Below, one piece after another: positions 17,784 to 25,272 of a DNA stretch of 64,000 bases. Both the position numbers and the translations under genes were made by a program. The notes below the pieces were generated by a model. That model was not told the origin of the DNA. It ran no database searches and was given only the letters and a program-made list of their open reading frames with translations. Numbering within the stretch: position 1 is the first letter of the stretch; each line of letters opens with the position of its first letter. This stretch comes from an uncultured Pelagibacteraceae bacterium (GTDB lineage: Bacteria > Pseudomonadota > Alphaproteobacteria > Pelagibacterales > Pelagibacteraceae). The stretch lies in contig CACCIO010000001.1 of NCBI GenBank assembly GCA_902546085.1, forward strand, positions 92,246-156,245, written 5' to 3'.

Positions 17784-19445
17784 ATGATAGTTGAATTAAG
17801 AGACCCTAACAAAATAATGAAATTGTCAAGGCTAGGATCTTTTCATCAATCAAAATTATCTTTTTTAAGAAGTTTTCTTAATGAATTTAAAGAGTGGGAA
17901 TATAAAAGAGATTTATTTAATTTAAATGAAAATGGTTTTGGAGAAGCTGTCTATTCATTTAAAAAAAATAAAAGAGTTTACTCCTTAGTTTGTTTTGCAA
18001 ATGAAATCAAAGATGAAGAAAGATCAGATAGAGTTATTGCTACAAAATGGGATGCAGCTTTTACATTACATGATGGAGTTCCTACAAAAAAAGATATTGA
18101 AAGATTAAAAAATGAAGTTCCAAAACAAGAAATAGGTAGACTTTCTTATAAAGAATTAACTTTATCGAGAGCAAACAAATCAGTAAGAATTTATAATCAT
18201 GTAGTTGAAAGTTTGAGCAAAGGTCAGCAGCCAGATTTAAACTTATTATCAAAAGTAGGCTATTTATATAGGACTACGGCAGTATATGGCTCAGGTAAAT
18301 TTGGTCTTGCAGATCGATTTAGAATAAAAAATCGTGAAGAAATTAATGGTCCATTCAGATTAGAAATGATGTTGGTTTATTTGGTAAGACAATTTACTTT
18401 TGATCAAGTTAATCATGTTGCTTATTATAAAAATCCAAAAACAGCTGTTAAGCTAGATGAGAATATTTGTAAAAACCTGGGAATTGGTAATTCTACAGGC
18501 CTAGGTATGGCGCCTTTTATAGTTAATCATCCAACTCTACTAAATAATTGGATTTTAAGTAGAGAAAGGGCACTTAAAGAAATTAGAGAAATCAAAGATG
18601 TAAAAAGTGAAGATAGAGATTTATTTATAGATTGTGTGAAAAAATCATTAAGAAACATTACAAGCTGGAATACTGATAGCGAATATCAGCAAAAAAAAAT
18701 TTCTTCATTATTAAAGGATGTTAAAAAATTCTTAAATTTTATAGATAAAGATTTTGATTTTGAAAGCAAATATCCTTTTAACAAAATCTATCAATGGTTA
18801 GAGGACAATACTTGTGAGGAATGTATTGAATATATAGTGTCAATAATGATGGAACCCTATAACGATATTATAAATCCTTTGGTAAAAAAAATGAGTTCGG
18901 ACGAAGAAAAATATTTTAATATTCCGACGTATAGAAAAGTTGATGAATTGAGGAATATCATTGAAGCAAAGTATCCCAATATTCTACATATTAATTTTGA
19001 AGAAAAAGAAAATAATAAAAACTTTTGGTTTATTTCCAAAAATAAAGAAGAACCCAGATTGGCGGATCGTTTTGAAGAACATGGATCAGAATTAGAACAA
19101 CCTTTAGCAATAGCTAGAGATATAAAAAAACTTTATGACAAATTATTGGTCTCAAAAAATAGCTTAACTATTGCTGAGTTTTTAAGATCAAATTCTGAGT
19201 TAAGACATGTTGTGAGGAGAGCTTTTATTGTAGAAAAATTTCCTTATTCAGAAATTCAAGATAATACAATTAGTAAAGATTTAATGCCAATTGATATGCT
19301 TAGACTAAAATTGTCTTTTTTTGGGGCATTAAAATTTGATCCGAGATCTGACAAATGGTTAAGAATTTGCATGTTTCAAGGAGCACCACTTCCAAACGAG
19401 CTAAAAAATTATGATGAGCAGTGGGTATATAAAACTAATATTTAG
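17784..19445 (+). CDS. Conserved-looking protein of unknown function, 553 residues
   Basis: I cannot name a family. The protein is soluble, without signal peptide or membrane segment, mostly helical. Distinct segments: KWDAAFTLHDGVP (about 90-102), KVGYLYRTTAVYGSGKFGLADR (around 152-174), GPFRLEMMLVYLVRQF (about 193-208) and GIGNSTGLGMAPFI (about 232-245), all glycine- and aromatic-rich enough to be active-site or binding loops. It sits 2 bases after the M19-like gene and 2 bases before the DUF3726-like gene, so the three are one transcript. Uniform coding character across 1.6 kb makes it certainly a gene. Confidence 0.75.
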   Translation: MIVELRDPNKIMKLSRLGSFHQSKLSFLRSFLNEFKEWEYKRDLFNLNENGFGEAVYSFKKNKRVYSLVCFANEIKDEERSDRVIATKWDAAFTLHDGVPTKKDIERLKNEVPKQEIGRLSYKELTLSRANKSVRIYNHVVESLSKGQQPDLNLLSKVGYLYRTTAVYGSGKFGLADRFRIKNREEINGPFRLEMMLVYLVRQFTFDQVNHVAYYKNPKTAVKLDENICKNLGIGNSTGLGMAPFIVNHPTLLNNWILSRERALKEIREIKDVKSEDRDLFIDCVKKSLRNITSWNTDSEYQQKKISSLLKDVKKFLNFIDKDFDFESKYPFNKIYQWLEDNTCEECIEYIVSIMMEPYNDIINPLVKKMSSDEEKYFNIPTYRKVDELRNIIEAKYPNILHINFEEKENNKNFWFISKNKEEPRLADRFEEHGSELEQPLAIARDIKKLYDKLLVSKNSLTIAEFLRSNSELRHVVRRAFIVEKFPYSEIQDNTISKDLMPIDMLRLKLSFFGALKFDPRSDKWLRICMFQGAPLPNELKNYDEQWVYKTNI

Positions 19446-19447
19446 TT

Positions 19448-20059
19448 ATGAAATCACTGAGTGAAATTGAAACTACAGTAAAAAGAGCTTCAAAGGCAGC
19501 AGGATATTCTTGGGGAGTTTCTGAAGAAACAGGAAAAAGTATAAGGTTGTTAGAGCTATTTAGTTTACCAGGCATTAAAAATCTAATTGAATATTTTAAT
19601 GAAAAAAATAAAAGTAAGTTTGAAAATTTAAATTTAATTAGTGAAAATAATTTTTCATCAAACAACCCTTACTGTCCAATTACTTTAGGTGTTAGTTTTT
19701 TAGATCAAATTAATGTTTTAGAAAATTTAAAAAAAATTGAATTTAAAAATGTCGCTTATCCAATCATATTTATTTCCTTTATAAGTCGTTCATCAGAAAT
19801 TATTGGAAAAAAAATTTGTATAAAAATAGATGAAAAAAAAATTTTACTTAATTTAAATGTAAATATTAGTTCAAATTTTATTGATCAAGAATTTCCAAAG
19901 ATAGCGAATAGAATTGAAGTCAATCTAATTGAAAATGAAGACAACTTTACAGAAGATGAATGGAATAATTTATACAAGTTATCTGAAGAGACTTTTGTTG
20001 AAGAAAGCGACAGTTTAAAAGAAGGTGCTGCAGGAGCAGGTTTGACTGATAATGATTGA
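19448..20059 (+). CDS. DUF3726-like protein
   Basis: 203 residues. The opening SLSEIETTVKRASKAAGYSWGVSEETGKS (residues 3-31; quoted pattern: helix, AAGYSWG, EETGK) matches my memory of DUF3726 family proteins of alphaproteobacteria, which begin with a similar 'KAARGAGYSWGxAEEAGKA' pattern. The middle is beta-rich and the acidic tail ends GAAGAGLTDND. No catalytic motif is known. Its stop overlaps the start of the 55-aa CxxC protein by 8 bases. Family name is from recall and should be treated as moderate confidence. Confidence 0.68.
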   Translation: MKSLSEIETTVKRASKAAGYSWGVSEETGKSIRLLELFSLPGIKNLIEYFNEKNKSKFENLNLISENNFSSNNPYCPITLGVSFLDQINVLENLKKIEFKNVAYPIIFISFISRSSEIIGKKICIKIDEKKILLNLNVNISSNFIDQEFPKIANRIEVNLIENEDNFTEDEWNNLYKLSEETFVEESDSLKEGAAGAGLTDND

Positions 20060-20219
20060 TGACATTGATGATAAAAATCTCAAGTTGGATAGTGAAGAAT
20101 TAAATAATATTTGCGAAGAATGCAAAGAGGAGGATGAGAGTGTTACTCATAATTTAATTCTTACTGGATTTAAATTATGTAAATCTTGTAGAGTATCTAA
20201 AACTATCTTTCCACTTTAA
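20052..20219 (+). CDS. Small CxxC protein, 55 residues
   Basis: A short frame not obvious because of size: ATG at 20052, TAA at 20217-20219. The protein starts MIDDIDDKNL and has two cysteine pairs, CEEC at 21-24 and CKSC at 43-46, spaced like a small zinc ribbon or treble clef; it ends KTIFPL. It overlaps the DUF3726-like stop by 8 bases and the convergent Yip1 gene by 4 bases. Translational coupling and the ordered cysteines argue for a real gene. Function unknown; a metal-binding partner of the three upstream proteins is plausible. Confidence 0.65.
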   Translation: MIDDIDDKNLKLDSEELNNICEECKEEDESVTHNLILTGFKLCKSCRVSKTIFPL

Positions 20220-20761
20220 CTGATTTGACTAACTGGAAGCATATTCATTCTACTCATAACAAATGAGATAGACAAAAAAGCAATAATTAAAAATGATAAA
20301 AGTACAATTCCAAAAGATTTAAAATTAGATTTTAAACTTAATATTTGTTTAGTTGAAATTATTAAACCTGCAAAAATCCAAAATTGGGTAAGAAAAATTA
20401 TAGGTATCATTAAATCAGGTGTTACAGCAAAAAATCTTAATAAGCCAGGTGCATGTGCAAAACCAACTGCTGTTAAAACTTTTTTGAAAGAGACTTTAGT
20501 TTGTTTATCAGGAAATAATTTTACTCCAATTACAAAAATAAAAATTGCCCATATAAGCCAAGTAACTATTGCAGTAAGTCCGGACATTGCGATAGCTGTT
20601 TTAATAATATTATTAGCTGCTACTGCTCCAGCAATACCATCTAATATCATAATTATTCCAGCAAAGTATATTGAAGCTTCTCCAAAATTTTTATTATCCG
20701 AATAGAGAGTTTTATCTAGTTTTATTGACTTAAAAATTATATTTAAAAATTCAGCAAACAT
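20216..20761 (-). CDS. Yip1-domain membrane protein
   Basis: 181 residues with five or so membrane segments (about 28-50, 57-82, 90-112, 115-140, 150-172). The sequence GFAHAPGLLRF near 101-111 is the pattern I associate with Yip1-family bacterial proteins. No enzymatic role is known. The start codon shares a base with the stop of the 36-residue peptide gene upstream (TAATG), so they are co-translated. It is the last gene of the proX-proW-metF-gcvT-like minus-strand run, although a hairpin at 20882-20908 may separate it. Confidence 0.72.
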   Translation of the reverse strand: MFAEFLNIIFKSIKLDKTLYSDNKNFGEASIYFAGIIMILDGIAGAVAANNIIKTAIAMSGLTAIVTWLIWAIFIFVIGVKLFPDKQTKVSFKKVLTAVGFAHAPGLLRFFAVTPDLMIPIIFLTQFWIFAGLIISTKQILSLKSNFKSFGIVLLSFLIIAFLSISFVMSRMNMLPVSQIS

Positions 20762-20871
20762 TAATTTTTTTTATTTTTATTTTTTTGAGCCTTATAAGAA
20801 ACAATTAATGGAAATATTATTAAAGCAATAGCAATGATAATGCAAACTGCTATTAGAAAACTTTTGGTCAT
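20761..20871 (-). CDS. 36-residue single-span membrane peptide
   Basis: ATG at 20871 (read on the minus strand), stop 20761-20763. The peptide begins MTKSFLIAVCIIIAIALIIF, one membrane helix of about 22 residues, followed by a lysine/asparagine-rich cytosolic tail. Its stop overlaps the Yip1 ATG (TAATG), which is the best evidence that it is translated. No good Shine-Dalgarno is seen. Function unknown; small single-span peptides often accompany membrane proteins. Confidence 0.55.
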   Translation of the reverse strand: MTKSFLIAVCIIIAIALIIFPLIVSYKAQKNKNKKN

Positions 20872-20881
20872 TAGAATTGAA

Positions 20882-20908
20882 AAGGGGAGCTGAAATTGGC
20901 TCCCCCTT
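20882..20908 (-). terminator. Rho-independent terminator after the DmdA/GcvT-like gene
   Basis: A GC-rich stem of nine pairs, with a single bulged base (arms AAGGGGAGC and GCTCCCCCTT), an 8-base loop and TTTT on the minus-strand 3' side. It lies 9 bases after the methyltransferase stop. It is among the most GC-rich non-coding sequences in the window. Confidence 0.75.
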
Positions 20909-20916
20909 AATAAATT

Positions 20917-22275
20917 TTAGCCTTTTACAACTTCTCTGGTATTTGCGTTGAAAGACTCTTTGAATGGAATATCCACAACTACAGCATCTACAGGTGTTCC
21001 AGGAGTGTCAGAGTATTTTTCAGGAAGATGAACTTTAAACTTAGTTCCAACTTTATTTTTTGGAAATCCATTGGGGTTTAAAGTTCCATCAAATGGAACA
21101 TAACCCATAGCAATGTTGGTTTTCTTTTCTGGATGCCACCATGGTGAAGTTAAAAATCCAACTGGGTCTCCACCACTTTCTGGCGATACCAACCAAAAAT
21201 CAGGTGCATAATCGTCAATTGGTTTACCACCCAACTCCATTCCTACTAATTGAAGTTTATAGGGTTTTTTTCCAGCTTTTATATCTGCTCCCATTTTTTC
21301 TAAAGCAGCTTTACCAACATAATCAGATTTTTTATTCCATTCACCTTTACCAGATAATGAAACTTGATAACCTAAATTACATTGAAACGGATTATGTTGT
21401 TGATCCATATCTTGTCCCCAAGAAAGAATACCTGCTTGTATTCTTCTATGGTGTGCAGGTGCAATAACCATCAATTTATGTTTTTTTCCTGCATCTAATA
21501 CTGCATTCCACATGTCTTCAGCATATAAAGTTGCATTTCTTAAATATATCTCATAACCAGCTTCTCCTGAAAAACCGGATTGAGAAATTACACAACTTCT
21601 TCCACCAACAGTTGCTTCTGCTAATCCATAGAAAGGCATATTATCAAAATCAACTTGGTCACCACAAAGGTCTTGCATTAGAGCTTTTGATTTAGGACCT
21701 TGAATTTGTACTGGACATGCATCTATTTCCTCAATTGTACAATTAAATCTTCCATCTGCATTTACACCTTGTAAATACATTCCGATATCAGAGTCTGATA
21801 ACGAAAACCAAAATTCATCTTTAGCAATTCTTAAAAGAATTGGATCATTTAAAACTCCACCATAAGCGTTACACAAAATTACATATCTTGCCCTCATAGG
21901 AGAAATTTTTGTTGCATCTCTGGTTATAACGTAGTCAGTAAATTTTTCTGCATCCGGACCTTTAACTCTTATTTGTCTTTCAACAGCAACGTTCCACATT
22001 GTTACATGGTTAACGATTGCATCATACTCAACCATTGCTCCACCATCTTCAGGTTTTACGTAACCTCTTGGGTGATAAATTCGATTGTATACAGTTGCTC
22101 TCCAACAACCTGCCTGCATTGATAAATGCCAATAAGGTGACTTTCTTACCCTTGTTGAAATTAACAATTCAACTTTAGTTGGCCCACTTTGTCTTAAATT
22201 GTATGGTACTTCTCTATCAGATTGATCAACAGAAGTAACATGTTTTACTTTAGTATAGTCAAATTCATTAGACAT
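20917..22275 (-). CDS. DmdA/GcvT-like tetrahydrofolate-dependent methyltransferase
   Basis: A 452-residue GcvT-fold protein. NAYGGVLNDPILLRI at about 136-150, FWFSLSDSDIGMYL at 155-168 and CPVQIQGPKSKALM at 187-200 resemble the DMSP demethylase (DmdA) branch rather than glycine-cleavage T protein. It is longer than DmdA (about 365-370), with an N-terminal extension of about 40 residues and a longer C-terminus. The family moves a methyl or aminomethyl group to THF. Overlap with a MetF-like reductase and co-orientation with proXW suggest that it demethylates the imported solute to methyl-THF. Substrate is not determinable here. Confidence 0.78.
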   Translation of the reverse strand: MSNEFDYTKVKHVTSVDQSDREVPYNLRQSGPTKVELLISTRVRKSPYWHLSMQAGCWRATVYNRIYHPRGYVKPEDGGAMVEYDAIVNHVTMWNVAVERQIRVKGPDAEKFTDYVITRDATKISPMRARYVILCNAYGGVLNDPILLRIAKDEFWFSLSDSDIGMYLQGVNADGRFNCTIEEIDACPVQIQGPKSKALMQDLCGDQVDFDNMPFYGLAEATVGGRSCVISQSGFSGEAGYEIYLRNATLYAEDMWNAVLDAGKKHKLMVIAPAHHRRIQAGILSWGQDMDQQHNPFQCNLGYQVSLSGKGEWNKKSDYVGKAALEKMGADIKAGKKPYKLQLVGMELGGKPIDDYAPDFWLVSPESGGDPVGFLTSPWWHPEKKTNIAMGYVPFDGTLNPNGFPKNKVGTKFKVHLPEKYSDTPGTPVDAVVVDIPFKESFNANTREVVKG

Positions 22276-22996
22276 AACTATTCTCCTTCAACCACTTGTT
22301 AGTTTCCTTCAAGCCGCCGAATGTATAAATGTGGAAGTTATCAGTATGCGATTTAACTTTCCCAATTAAATCATTAGGGTCTTTAGGTTTCAATAAATCT
22401 AATGCCTTAGTAAAATTAGATTTAAGAAAGTTAATGGAATTTTTTGCCCCAACAATATTAGCAAATTTAATTAAACTAGATATTTTTAATGGCCCAGTAA
22501 TTCCCACATGCACTGGTACGCTTTGCTTAGAAATAAAATCTATAATAGGCTGAGGATCAAGTAACCACTGAGTTACAATATAATCAGCATAAGGCTTTTT
22601 ATCTATCATAGCTTTTTCTAATTCTGAGTCGGATATATCAGGACTCCCCTCTGGGTGTCCAGCAATTCCTATTTTCATTTTTTCAAAATAACCTGTTTCT
22701 AGAAGTTGAAATGAACTGTCAAATTTACCAGCAGGCTCACGTCCACCACCTATAATTAAAGCTTGTTTCACCCCTCCATCTTTGCATCTAGAAACATAAT
22801 CTTTCAGTTCTTTTTCATCGTGCATTGATCTAGCAGGAAAATGAGGTACGGGATTAAATCCTTTTTTTACAAGTTCTACTGCTTTATCAGCAGTCTCCCT
22901 ATAATCACCCCCAGGTAGCATAGTTATATAAATGTCAGACAATGCTGGAATTGTATCAAGCTCTGTTTTAGGTCCAATTTCCAATGAAAAATTCAT
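22268..22996 (-). CDS. Short methylenetetrahydrofolate reductase-like protein
   Basis: A 242-residue MetF-fold protein, shorter than the usual 290-300. FNPVPHFPARSMHDEKELKDY (central residues HFPARS, about 54-60) and ALIIGGGREPAGKFDS near 78-93 match MetF segments for flavin and folate binding; VGITGPLKISSLIKFA near 165-180 is the late barrel part. MetF interconverts methylene- and methyl-THF. The gene overlaps the DmdA/GcvT-like start by 8 bases, so the two probably act in sequence, with MetF oxidising the methyl-THF. No frameshift is evident, so the shortness seems natural. Confidence 0.78.
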   Translation of the reverse strand: MNFSLEIGPKTELDTIPALSDIYITMLPGGDYRETADKAVELVKKGFNPVPHFPARSMHDEKELKDYVSRCKDGGVKQALIIGGGREPAGKFDSSFQLLETGYFEKMKIGIAGHPEGSPDISDSELEKAMIDKKPYADYIVTQWLLDPQPIIDFISKQSVPVHVGITGPLKISSLIKFANIVGAKNSINFLKSNFTKALDLLKPKDPNDLIGKVKSHTDNFHIYTFGGLKETNKWLKENSYV

Positions 22997-23053
22997 AGGT
23001 AAGATCTTTATTTATTTTAAAATATGAGTCTAGAAAATTCGATTGAGACTAAT

Positions 23054-23941
23054 TTACTTTTTTAATTGACCTCTGTGCTTTTGAATTCGCTGTCCGTACT
23101 GCTGAGTGACCCTATCAAATATAATTGCTAGGGCTACAATTGCCAAACCATTCATCATTCCAAGAGCCAAATATTGGTTGGAAATAGCTTGCAAAATAGG
23201 GACTCCCAAGCCTTTTACACCTATCATTGAAGCAATTACTACCATTGCTAAAGCCATCATAATTGTTTGGTTAATTCCAGCAAAAATTGTTGGTAGAGAA
23301 AGTGGGATCTGAACTGATCTTAACTTTTGCATTGGTGTTGCTCCAAATGCTTCACTAGCTTCAAGCGTTTCTTTGTCAACTTCTCTAATTCCAAGGTTAG
23401 TTAATCTTACAATTGGAGGTAAAGCATAAATGCATACAGCAAGTAGACCAGGCACTTTACCAATACCAAGAAGCATAATGATTGGAATTAAATATACAAA
23501 GCTTGGAATAGTTTGCATCATATCTAAAACAGGTAAAATTGCTTTTTCTGCTCTTGCTGATTTTGACATTAACACACCAATTGGAATTCCCACAACAATG
23601 CAAACTAATGTAGAAACGGAAATGATTGCAACTGTAGCCATACAATTTTTCCACATCCCAAAATAACCTATAATTAGAAAACAAATTACAGTTCCTATAA
23701 CCAGCTTAATACTTCTTGAACCAATCCAAGCCAACAGAGCAAATGCTCCTATGACTAAAGGCCAAGGACTATTTACTAATAACTTTTCTAACCAAATTAA
23801 AAAATATAGTAGTGGATCAAAAAAACTTTCTATTCCATCTCCATAAGCTCTTGAAAAATCTTTAAAACTTAAATCAATACCCTTTTTCAGCTCCCTAAGA
23901 GCCGTTCTATCCATTACAGGAATTTTATTAAAGAAGTCCAT
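23054..23941 (-). CDS. proW: Glycine betaine/proline-type ABC transporter permease
   Basis: A 295-residue inner-membrane permease with an N-terminal amphipathic part and six to seven helices. The EAA loop is visible as EASEAFGATPMQKLRSVQIPLSLP near 192-215 (EAFGATP), with VGIPIGVLMSK near 117-127, typical of ProW/OpuAB. It imports quaternary-amine osmolytes. It follows proX after a strong hairpin and precedes the MetF-like gene by 57 bases. No ProV-type ATPase gene is in the window, so the energising subunit must be elsewhere. Confidence 0.92.
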   Translation of the reverse strand: MDFFNKIPVMDRTALRELKKGIDLSFKDFSRAYGDGIESFFDPLLYFLIWLEKLLVNSPWPLVIGAFALLAWIGSRSIKLVIGTVICFLIIGYFGMWKNCMATVAIISVSTLVCIVVGIPIGVLMSKSARAEKAILPVLDMMQTIPSFVYLIPIIMLLGIGKVPGLLAVCIYALPPIVRLTNLGIREVDKETLEASEAFGATPMQKLRSVQIPLSLPTIFAGINQTIMMALAMVVIASMIGVKGLGVPILQAISNQYLALGMMNGLAIVALAIIFDRVTQQYGQRIQKHRGQLKK

Positions 23942-23954
23942 AATTTTTATTTAA

Positions 23955-23978
23955 TCAAACCCGCCGAAGCGGGTTTGA
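23955..23978 (-). terminator. UUCG-capped hairpin between proX and proW
   Basis: A perfect 10-base stem (TCAAACCCGC/GCGGGTTTGA) with a 4-base loop. Read on the minus strand the loop is TTCG closed by a C-G pair, the extra-stable UUCG tetraloop. It lies 12 bases after the proX stop and 13 before the proW start; an AT-rich run follows. It could terminate part of the transcripts or protect the proX end, giving excess binding protein. Confidence 0.8.
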
Positions 23979-23990
23979 TAATATTTTTAA

Positions 23991-25001
23991 TTAAAGTGCT
24001 TTTTTGATTTTTTTTGCAGCATCACTTGAAACCCATTTACTCCAAACACTTTCTTGTGTTTTTAGGAATTCAATTGCAGCATCAGCACCTTCTGCTTGGT
24101 TTTCACCCATCCAAACTAACATACCGTTCATAACTGGACCTGGGTATGTTCTCTTCTTAAAGTATTCCATACCAGCACTTCCAGCTGTATTTTTGAAATT
24201 GTCAGTTACGATTGTGTAAACTTCAGATTTTGTCCATGAAGTTGCTTTAGGGTCTCCACATTCTTGTTCTGGTAAAACTATACATTTATCCCAGTTATCT
24301 TTTCCACCCCAAGCTCCCATGTCCACAGCTCTCATATCATATTTACCAATGATAGCTGTTGGTGACCAATAGTAACCAAACCAGTTTTCACCTCTTTCAG
24401 CAGCTTTAGCAATTGATCCATCTAATCCTGCAGCAGAACCTGTTTCAACAATAGCCCAACCTTTTGCTTCCATGTCAAAAGCTTTGTAAAGATTTCTATT
24501 ACTTAGTTCACAGTTCCATCCTGGAGGACAAATATGAAACCCACCTTTTGATGGATCCTCTGGATGAGGAAATAGATCCGGTCTTGCCAAAATTGCTTCA
24601 GCAGTTGTAAGTTCAGGATGTTTTTCTAAAGTAGCAGGTAACACCCACCATCCTTCACCTAAACCAGTAATAGGTGCTTTATTAAGTGAGTGCATTCTTC
24701 CTTCATCAATTGCTTTATTTAAAGCAATGATTGCAGCGTTAGCCCAAAATTCTGGGGCTACATCTGGTTCACCTTTTTCTTGCATAGATGCAAAAGTTGG
24801 CTGAGTTGCACCAGGCACAAGCTCAACATTACATCCATAACCTTCTTCTAATATGATTTTGTCAACTTCAGCCATGAAGTTTGCAGAAGCCCAGTTCATA
24901 TTAGCAATTGTTATATTTCCACAAGCTGCATTCGCAACACTTCCAAAGGAAGTAAGACCAAACACAACAGCTAGTGAAAGAAGTATTCTTTTAATTTTCA
25001 T
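23991..25001 (-). CDS. proX: Glycine betaine/choline-type ABC substrate-binding protein
   Basis: A 336-residue periplasmic protein. I start at ATG 25001, 8 codons inside the longest frame, because GGGAGAT stands 6 bases upstream and a normal signal peptide then begins (MKIKRILLSL...SVANA, cleavage near residue 25). The OpuAC fold shows IANMNWASANFMAEV near 32-46 and GEGWWVLPATL near 125-135; tryptophans suited to binding a quaternary ammonium are plentiful. Ligand could be glycine betaine, proline betaine, choline, TMAO or DMSP; the sequence alone does not decide. Confidence 0.92.
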   Translation of the reverse strand: MKIKRILLSLAVVFGLTSFGSVANAACGNITIANMNWASANFMAEVDKIILEEGYGCNVELVPGATQPTFASMQEKGEPDVAPEFWANAAIIALNKAIDEGRMHSLNKAPITGLGEGWWVLPATLEKHPELTTAEAILARPDLFPHPEDPSKGGFHICPPGWNCELSNRNLYKAFDMEAKGWAIVETGSAAGLDGSIAKAAERGENWFGYYWSPTAIIGKYDMRAVDMGAWGGKDNWDKCIVLPEQECGDPKATSWTKSEVYTIVTDNFKNTAGSAGMEYFKKRTYPGPVMNGMLVWMGENQAEGADAAIEFLKTQESVWSKWVSSDAAKKIKKAL

Positions 25002-25272
25002 TATATCTCCCAACATTTGATTCATTTAAAAGTTAAATTGAACATATTGAGGTTAATAATGCAAATTTAATTCAACTGATGGTTGAAGTTAAATTGTCTT
25101 TTACTATACTAAATTTTTGTTTAAAGTTTTAATATGACTTTTTCTGCAAATTTTTTCTTTAAAGAATTTGTTTATATTTTAAATTGCAAAACTGTTTTTC
25201 AACAAATCATAATTAGAGAAAGATAATTCTAAGCCTCGATTAATTTTTTAATTAATTAAAAAAAGGAGGTTT
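25002..25272. promoter_or_regulatory. Divergent control region proX / Rieske gene
   Basis: These 271 AT-rich bases separate the two osmolyte transcription units and contain no gene. On the proX side a small hairpin (TTCAAC/GTTGAA, 25071-25087) lies in the putative leader. On the Rieske side AAGCCTC (25231-25237) can pair with GAGGTTT (25266-25272), which includes the Shine-Dalgarno, see separate entry. I do not see the conserved core of SAM-II or SAM-V riboswitches. Confidence 0.45.
25231..25272 (+). promoter_or_regulatory. Shine-Dalgarno-sequestering hairpin before the Rieske gene
   Basis: AAGCCTC at 25231-25237 is complementary (one G-U pair) to GAGGTTT at 25266-25272, the last base of which touches the ATG; the GGAGG ribosome site is thereby covered. 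The loop itself can fold (TTAATT/AATTAA). The consensus AGGAGG is stronger than almost any other ribosome site in the window, which makes its occlusion notable. Confidence 0.4.

Noticed and set aside
20917..22275. True DMSP demethylase DmdA
   Set aside because: About 80 residues too long and with a different N-terminus; only the central motifs resemble DmdA, so I keep a general methyltransferase call.
22268..22996. MetF pseudogene or frameshift
   Set aside because: The protein is short, but the frame has a good start, overlaps its partner as in coupled genes and shows no remnant coding beyond its ends.
25002..25272. SAM-II or SAM-V riboswitch before the Rieske-bhmT operon
   Set aside because: Known in SAR11 before bhmT, so I looked for the conserved core on both strands; only a short CCTCG resembles it. 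The pairing with the ribosome site is reported instead as an unassigned element.
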